Shown here one piece after another: positions 60,214-64,000 of a stretch of DNA of 64,000 nt (positions are counted from its first letter, which is position 1; every line of letters begins with the position of its first letter). The DNA comes from an uncultured Mollicutes bacterium (GTDB lineage Bacteria; Bacillota_I; Bacilli_A; RFN20; CAG-826). Location of the stretch: positions 62,001 through 126,000 of the forward strand of contig CAMESG010000002.1 of the NCBI GenBank assembly GCA_945936135.1, read 5' to 3'. Position numbers and translations under genes: made by a program. The notes beneath the pieces are model-generated. The model made no database searches and had not been told where the DNA came from. It saw only the letters and a program-made list of their open reading frames with translations.

Positions 60214-60632
60214 TACTTTTCCTCCGTTTCGCGTTGGATGACTTTGCACTTCACCGGGAGCTTGTAGCCCGCGAGGCGGAGCGCTTCTTTGGCAACGGTC
60301 GGATCGATGCCGCCGATTTCGAACATGACTGCGCCTTCCTTGACGACGGCGGCCCAGCCTTCGGGGCTTCCTTTACCGGAACCCATACGGACTTCGGCCG
60401 GCTTCTTCGTGAGGGCCAAATGCGGGAAGATGCGGATCCAGACCTTGCCGGCGCGGTCCGTGTAACGGGAGAGCACCTTACGGGCGGATTCGATCTGGCG
60501 ATCGGTGACGTAGTTGCCTTCCAAGGCGACGAGGCCGAAGTCGCCGAAGCTGACTTTGGTTCCGCCTTTGGCTTTTCCTTCGTACTTCAAGCCATGGGGG
60601 CGACGGTACTTAACGCGTTTTGGTTGCAGCAT
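60213..60632 (-). CDS. rplP: 50S ribosomal protein L16
   Basis: 139 residues, normal length. [32 protein letters not shown] and [18 protein letters not shown] are typical. Close to the A-site tRNA elbow. It starts inside rpsC (23-nt overlap), suggesting coupled translation. Confidence 0.98.
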   Translation of the reverse strand: MLQPKRVKYRRPHGLKYEGKAKGGTKVSFGDFGLVALEGNYVTDRQIESARKVLSRYTDRAGKVWIRIFPHLALTKKPAEVRMGSGKGSPEGWAAVVKEGAVMFEIGGIDPTVAKEALRLAGYKLPVKCKVIQRETEEK

Positions 60633-61377
60633 TTTCGCTTCCTCCTTTGCGTTCGGGGCGGCGCGGCGCGCGGCGATCGTTGCCGCGGAACGTGCGTCCG
60701 GCGTTCGGAGCCTCTTCGTTCACATAGTCCATGTTGGTCTTGTTGAGCGAGCGGCAGATCCAGACCTTAACACCGATGTTGCCGTAGGTCGTGCTAGCAC
60801 TGACGTGGGCGAAATCGATGTCGGCACGGATCGTGTGAAGGGGAACGACACCTTCTTTGTAGCCTTCGGCGCGGGCGATTTCGGCTCCGCCGAGACGGCC
60901 GGAGCAGAGGGTCTTGCAGCCCTTGGCGCCGGCGCGGCGCATTCTTTGAATGGCTTTTTTCATGGTCGAGCGGAAGGCGGCGCGGTTTTCAAGCTCGCTA
61001 GCGATCCATTGGGCCATGAGGTTCGCATCGAGGTCCGGATTCTTGATCTCGACGACGTCGATGTGAACGAGTTCGGTTTTAAGAAGGGCTTTGACGGCGT
61101 CGGTGAGGCGCTTGATGTTGGCGCCTTCTTGGCCGAGGACTTCGCCTGGGCGGGCGACGTAGACGGCGATCTTGACGCTATAGCCCTTGTCCGTCTTCAC
61201 GCGGCCGATTTCGACGCGGGAGAGAAGAGCGGATTTGAGTTCTTTGGTAAGGAATTTGCGGACGGCGATATCCTCGTTGAGGAATTTGCCGTACTCCTTC
61301 TTCGGAGCGTACCACTTGGAATTCCAATCGCGGTTGATACCAACGCGCATGCCAACGGCATTAACTTTGTGTCCCAT
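60610..61377 (-). CDS. rpsC: 30S ribosomal protein S3
   Basis: 255 residues. KH domain with [20 protein letters not shown] and the C-terminal [20 protein letters not shown]; a basic tail of about 40 residues ([14 protein letters not shown]) extends beyond the E. coli length. S3 is part of the mRNA entry helicase. 18 nt after rplV. Confidence 0.97.
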   Translation of the reverse strand: MGHKVNAVGMRVGINRDWNSKWYAPKKEYGKFLNEDIAVRKFLTKELKSALLSRVEIGRVKTDKGYSVKIAVYVARPGEVLGQEGANIKRLTDAVKALLKTELVHIDVVEIKNPDLDANLMAQWIASELENRAAFRSTMKKAIQRMRRAGAKGCKTLCSGRLGGAEIARAEGYKEGVVPLHTIRADIDFAHVSASTTYGNIGVKVWICRSLNKTNMDYVNEEAPNAGRTFRGNDRRAPRRPERKGGSENAATKTR

Positions 61378-61395
61378 ACTTTGTTGGATTCCTCC

Positions 61396-61968
61396 TTAGT
61401 TCCTTTCCTTGACGACGACGCGGATGTTCGCGTTGCGTTTGACGATGCCCGAGGCGGAGCCTTTGGCACGCGGGATGAAGCGTTTGATTTTCAAGCCATC
61501 GCCGACTTGGATTTCGGCGACGTAGAGTTTCGAAGCGTCCATATTGAAGTTGTTGACGGCGTTCGCCGCAGCGCTCTTGATGGTCTTTTCGACGGCGGTA
61601 ACGGCGGCCTTGTTGGTCACCGCGAGGATGCCGAGGGCAACCTTGACGTCCTTGCCACGGACGAGGTCGGCGACGAGGCGGACCTTGCGCGGGGTGACGC
61701 GGACATCGCGGGAGAACGCGAGAGCTTCATGGACGGCCGGTTTGACCGGTTCGACCTTGACTTCGGCTTTCTTCTCGGCTTTCTTGGCCGGAGCGGCCTT
61801 TTTCGCCGGAGCGGCCTTTTTCGCGGTCGTCTTCTTGGCGGTCGCGGGCTTCTTTTCGACGGTTTCGACGGTCTCGGCGGCTTCCGCTTTCTTGGCGGGG
61901 GCCTTCTTGGCCGCGGTGGTCTTCTTTGCCGGAGCTTTCTTCACGGTTTTCTTGATTTCTTCAGCCAT
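61396..61968 (-). CDS. rplV: 50S ribosomal protein L22 with histone-like N-terminal extension
   Basis: 190 residues against about 110 usually. The L22 core starts at about residue 80 (EALAFSRDVRVTPRKVRLVA) and ends GLKIKRFIPRAKGSASGIVK then VVVKERN. The first 75 residues are a run of Lys/Ala/Pro repeats such as KKAPAKK and KKAAPAKK with acidic interruptions. GGAGAAACATC precedes the ATG, and the extension is in frame, so it appears genuine. L22 lines the exit tunnel; its N-terminus lies at the surface near the tunnel exit. Confidence 0.95.
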   Translation of the reverse strand: MAEEIKKTVKKAPAKKTTAAKKAPAKKAEAAETVETVEKKPATAKKTTAKKAAPAKKAAPAKKAEKKAEVKVEPVKPAVHEALAFSRDVRVTPRKVRLVADLVRGKDVKVALGILAVTNKAAVTAVEKTIKSAAANAVNNFNMDASKLYVAEIQVGDGLKIKRFIPRAKGSASGIVKRNANIRVVVKERN

Positions 61969-61979
61969 GATGTTTCTCC

Positions 61980-62267
61980 TTACTTATTAGCGGCTTTGTC
62001 GCCGACGTTGTTGCCGTGGTGGCCAGGGAAGTTGCGGGTCGGGGCGAATTCGCCAAGCTTGTGGCCGACCATATCTTCGGTGACGTAGACGGTGATGTGT
62101 TCGTGGCCGTTGTAGACCGCGAAGGTTTCTTCGACGAAGGCGGGATAGATCGTCGAACGGCGAGACCAGGTTTTGATGATCTCTTTTTTGCCGGATTTTT
62201 GGTTCGCTTCGACCTTCTTCAGAAGGTATTCATCCACGAACGGTCCTTTTTTAGACGAACGAGACAT
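61980..62267 (-). CDS. rpsS: 30S ribosomal protein S19
   Basis: 95 residues: [19 protein letters not shown] and [20 protein letters not shown], then [18 protein letters not shown]. 11 nt before rplV, 18 nt after rplB. Confidence 0.97.
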   Translation of the reverse strand: MSRSSKKGPFVDEYLLKKVEANQKSGKKEIIKTWSRRSTIYPAFVEETFAVYNGHEHITVYVTEDMVGHKLGEFAPTRNFPGHHGNNVGDKAANK

Positions 62268-62285
62268 GTTCTATCTCTCCTTTCT

Positions 62286-63119
62286 TTACTTCTTGGAAGC
62301 GCGACGGACGATGAGGCGCGTCGAGTTCTTCTTGTTGTGGCGGGTCTTCACGCCTTGGCAACGCTTGCCCCAGGGGCTGCGCGGGGCATCGCGTCCGACA
62401 GGGCATTTGCCTTCGCCGCCGCCGTGAGGGTGATCACAGGGGTTCATCGCGGAACCACGGACGGTCGGACGGACGCCCTTCCAGCGGCTCTTGCCGGCTT
62501 TGCCGAGGTTGATCAAGGACCAATCCTCGTTGCCGACGATGCCGATCGTGGCACGGCACTTCTTCAACAGCTTGCGGACTTCGCCGGAAGCGAGACGCAC
62601 GATGACGTATTTGCCTTCGGAACCGAGGATCTGAGCGGAAGTTCCAGCGGCGCGGCACATTTGAGCGCCTTTGCCCGGTTGGAGCTCCACCGCGTGGATG
62701 AAGGTACCTTCAGGGATGTTTTGGAGTTCGAGGCAGTTGCCGACCTTGATGTCGGTCGCTTCGCCGGAGACGATGACGTCGCCAACTTTGAGGCCCTGCG
62801 GCTCGATGATGTAGCTCTTGGCGCCATCCGCATAGCAGATGAGCGCGATGTTCGCGTTGCGGTTCGGGTCGTATTCGATCGCCTTGACGGTCGCGGGGAT
62901 GTTGTCCTTGCGACGGCGGAAATCGATCACGCGGTAGCGACGCTTGTTTCCACCACCGATGTGGCGGCAGGTGATTTTGCCCTGATTGTTGCGCCCGCCG
63001 GTCTTCTTGACCGTGCCGAGCAACGATTTTTCAGGAGCAGATTTGGTGATGTCCTCGAACGTGGAGTTCGTCATGGCGCGACGAGACTTGGTATAAGGAC
63101 GATACGTTCTGATAGCCAT
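62286..63119 (-). CDS. rplB: 50S ribosomal protein L2
   Basis: 277 residues, normal length. [17 protein letters not shown] opens it, and [19 protein letters not shown] is the peptidyl-transferase-proximal signature. GGAG lies 9 nt upstream. The 60-bp gap to rplW is AT-rich and can form a TTATAT/ATATAA hairpin. Confidence 0.98.
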   Translation of the reverse strand: MAIRTYRPYTKSRRAMTNSTFEDITKSAPEKSLLGTVKKTGGRNNQGKITCRHIGGGNKRRYRVIDFRRRKDNIPATVKAIEYDPNRNANIALICYADGAKSYIIEPQGLKVGDVIVSGEATDIKVGNCLELQNIPEGTFIHAVELQPGKGAQMCRAAGTSAQILGSEGKYVIVRLASGEVRKLLKKCRATIGIVGNEDWSLINLGKAGKSRWKGVRPTVRGSAMNPCDHPHGGGEGKCPVGRDAPRSPWGKRCQGVKTRHNKKNSTRLIVRRASKK

Positions 63120-63179
63120 TTTCTGTTTCTCCTATATTGGATGCTTTACTTATATCTTTATATATAAGAGGGTGATTCC

Positions 63180-63527
63180 TTACTCTTTGAAGAGATCGAT
63201 GGCCGCGCCGTCAGCGAGGGTGACGATGGCTTTCTTGAAGCCGGAGATCGTCCCTTTGTAACGTCCGCCGCGGGTCGTCGTCTTCGCGATCTGGTTGATG
63301 ACCTTGACGTCAACAACCTTGACTTGGAAGAGATGCTCGAAGGCATTCTTGATCTCGGTTTTGTTCGCAGACTTGGCAACTTTGACGGTCACTTTGTTCT
63401 GCTGTTGCATGAGGGCCATCGTCTTTTCGGTGATGACCGGAGCGATGACGACATCGAAGTCGTGGATGTCGGGCTTCGCGAAGGTCGCCTTGGTTTCTTC
63501 GACCGGAGTTTCAACTTTCTTAGCCAT
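63180..63527 (-). CDS. rplW: 50S ribosomal protein L23
   Basis: 115 residues. IHDFDVVIAPVITEKTMALM and VTVKVAKSANKTEIKNAFE are family blocks; a short Lys/Glu N-terminus (AKKVETPVEETKATFAKP) extends it. It is the docking site for trigger factor and SRP at the tunnel exit. 1 nt after rplD. Confidence 0.96.
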   Translation of the reverse strand: MAKKVETPVEETKATFAKPDIHDFDVVIAPVITEKTMALMQQQNKVTVKVAKSANKTEIKNAFEHLFQVKVVDVKVINQIAKTTTRGGRYKGTISGFKKAIVTLADGAAIDLFKE

Positions 63528-63528
63528 A

Positions 63529-64000
63529 TTACTTCAAGGCCTCCTCGATTTGATGGATGCCATCCTTCGAAACGATGATGTTGTCGAAGTAGAGGACATC
63601 GTAGACGGAGATGTTGTCGTAGGTCGTGACAACGAGGTTTTCGATGTTACGAGCGGAAGCGACGACGTTCTCGTTCGCGATTTCGGTGACCAAGAGGTTC
63701 TTCTTGCCTTCGACCTTGAGGGCCTTGAGGCAAGCGACGAAGCTCTTCGTGGACACCTTGTCAAGGGTAAGGGCGTCGACGACGACGATTCCTTTGGCCT
63801 TGGCTTTCTCGGAGAGCACGCCACGGAGGGCGAGGTTGTGTTCCTTCTTGTTCTGCGAGAGTTTGTAGTTTTGATTGCCGGTCGGTCCGAAGACGATGCC
63901 GCCACCAACCCAGACTGGGGACTTGACGTCGCCCGCACGAGCGCGTCCGGTTCCTTTTTGTCTCCAGGGTTTCTTGTTGGTGCCGTGGACTTCGTGGCGC
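63529..64000 (-). CDS. rplD: 50S ribosomal protein L4, 5' part missing
   Basis: The stop is at 63529 and the frame runs off the right window edge, so about 157 C-terminal residues are seen. [20 protein letters not shown] and [16 protein letters not shown] are the L4 signature near the tunnel loop; the C-terminal globular half ([14 protein letters not shown] onward) is complete. S10 and L3 would lie just outside. Confidence 0.95.
   Translation of the reverse strand, partial: RHEVHGTNKKPWRQKGTGRARAGDVKSPVWVGGGIVFGPTGNQNYKLSQNKKEHNLALRGVLSEKAKAKGIVVVDALTLDKVSTKSFVACLKALKVEGKKNLLVTEIANENVVASARNIENLVVTTYDNISVYDVLYFDNIIVSKDGIHQIEEALK

Overview
The window reads as chromosome of an uncultured member of the Bacilli with mollicute affinities (RFN20/RF39/Acholeplasma-like); the exact taxon is inference. 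Support: Firmicutes-type gene order in the sigH-rpmG-secE-nusG, rplKAJL-rpoBC, rpsLG-fusA-tuf and S10/spc/alpha clusters; zinc-type S14, L33 and L36; no L30 gene between rpsE and rplO; and Asn in RpoB at the rifampicin-pocket position (E. coli 526) where most bacteria have His, as reported for mollicutes such as Spiroplasma. The ribosomal genes are visibly richer in G+C than the accessory genes.

Layout. 1-5.9 kb (mainly minus strand): start of a peptide-type solute-binding lipoprotein, a small membrane protein, a PIN-nuclease/winged-helix Lys-rich protein, and mutY. 5.9-8.8 kb (plus): an unknown lipoprotein, then a riboswitch-terminator unit ahead of a queuosine-precursor (VUT family) transporter and an SDR oxidoreductase. 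8.8-11.9 kb (minus): a four-helix membrane protein, an aldose-1-epimerase-like protein, tRNA-Lys(CTT) and glyA. 12.0-15.3 kb (plus): a SIR2-like protein overlapping two RDD membrane proteins, the best candidate in the window for an undescribed system. 15.4-20.7 kb (plus): a carbohydrate ABC importer (ATPase, two permeases, binding lipoprotein, small membrane protein) whose ATPase carries an unusual insertion of about 120 residues. 20.8-26.8 kb (minus): a third RDD protein and the str operon. 26.9-41.7 kb (minus): an M6-like metalloprotease lipoprotein, rpoC, rpoB, an RsmC-like methylase, rplL, rplJ, rplA, rplK, then a zinc/cadmium-type P-ATPase with its ArsR/SmtB regulator. 42.1-44.9 kb: a YfcE-type phosphodiesterase, an IS200/IS605-like tnpB element, a gene-free stretch rich in inverted repeats, and an unknown gene. 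44.9-50.2 kb (minus): nusG, secE, rpmG, a SigH-like sigma factor, rlmB, an MgtC-family gene, cysS and a HAD phosphatase. 50.3-64 kb (minus): the alpha, spc and most of the S10 ribosomal clusters, ending inside rplD.

Two signals cut across the window. At least ten genes have a -10 hexamer ending 6-9 nt before the start codon, with no room for a leader or Shine-Dalgarno site, so leaderless mRNAs look common for accessory and single genes; ribosomal and operon-internal genes instead have clear AGGAGG-like sites. Second, intrinsic terminators are abundant and delimit most of the transcription units described here.
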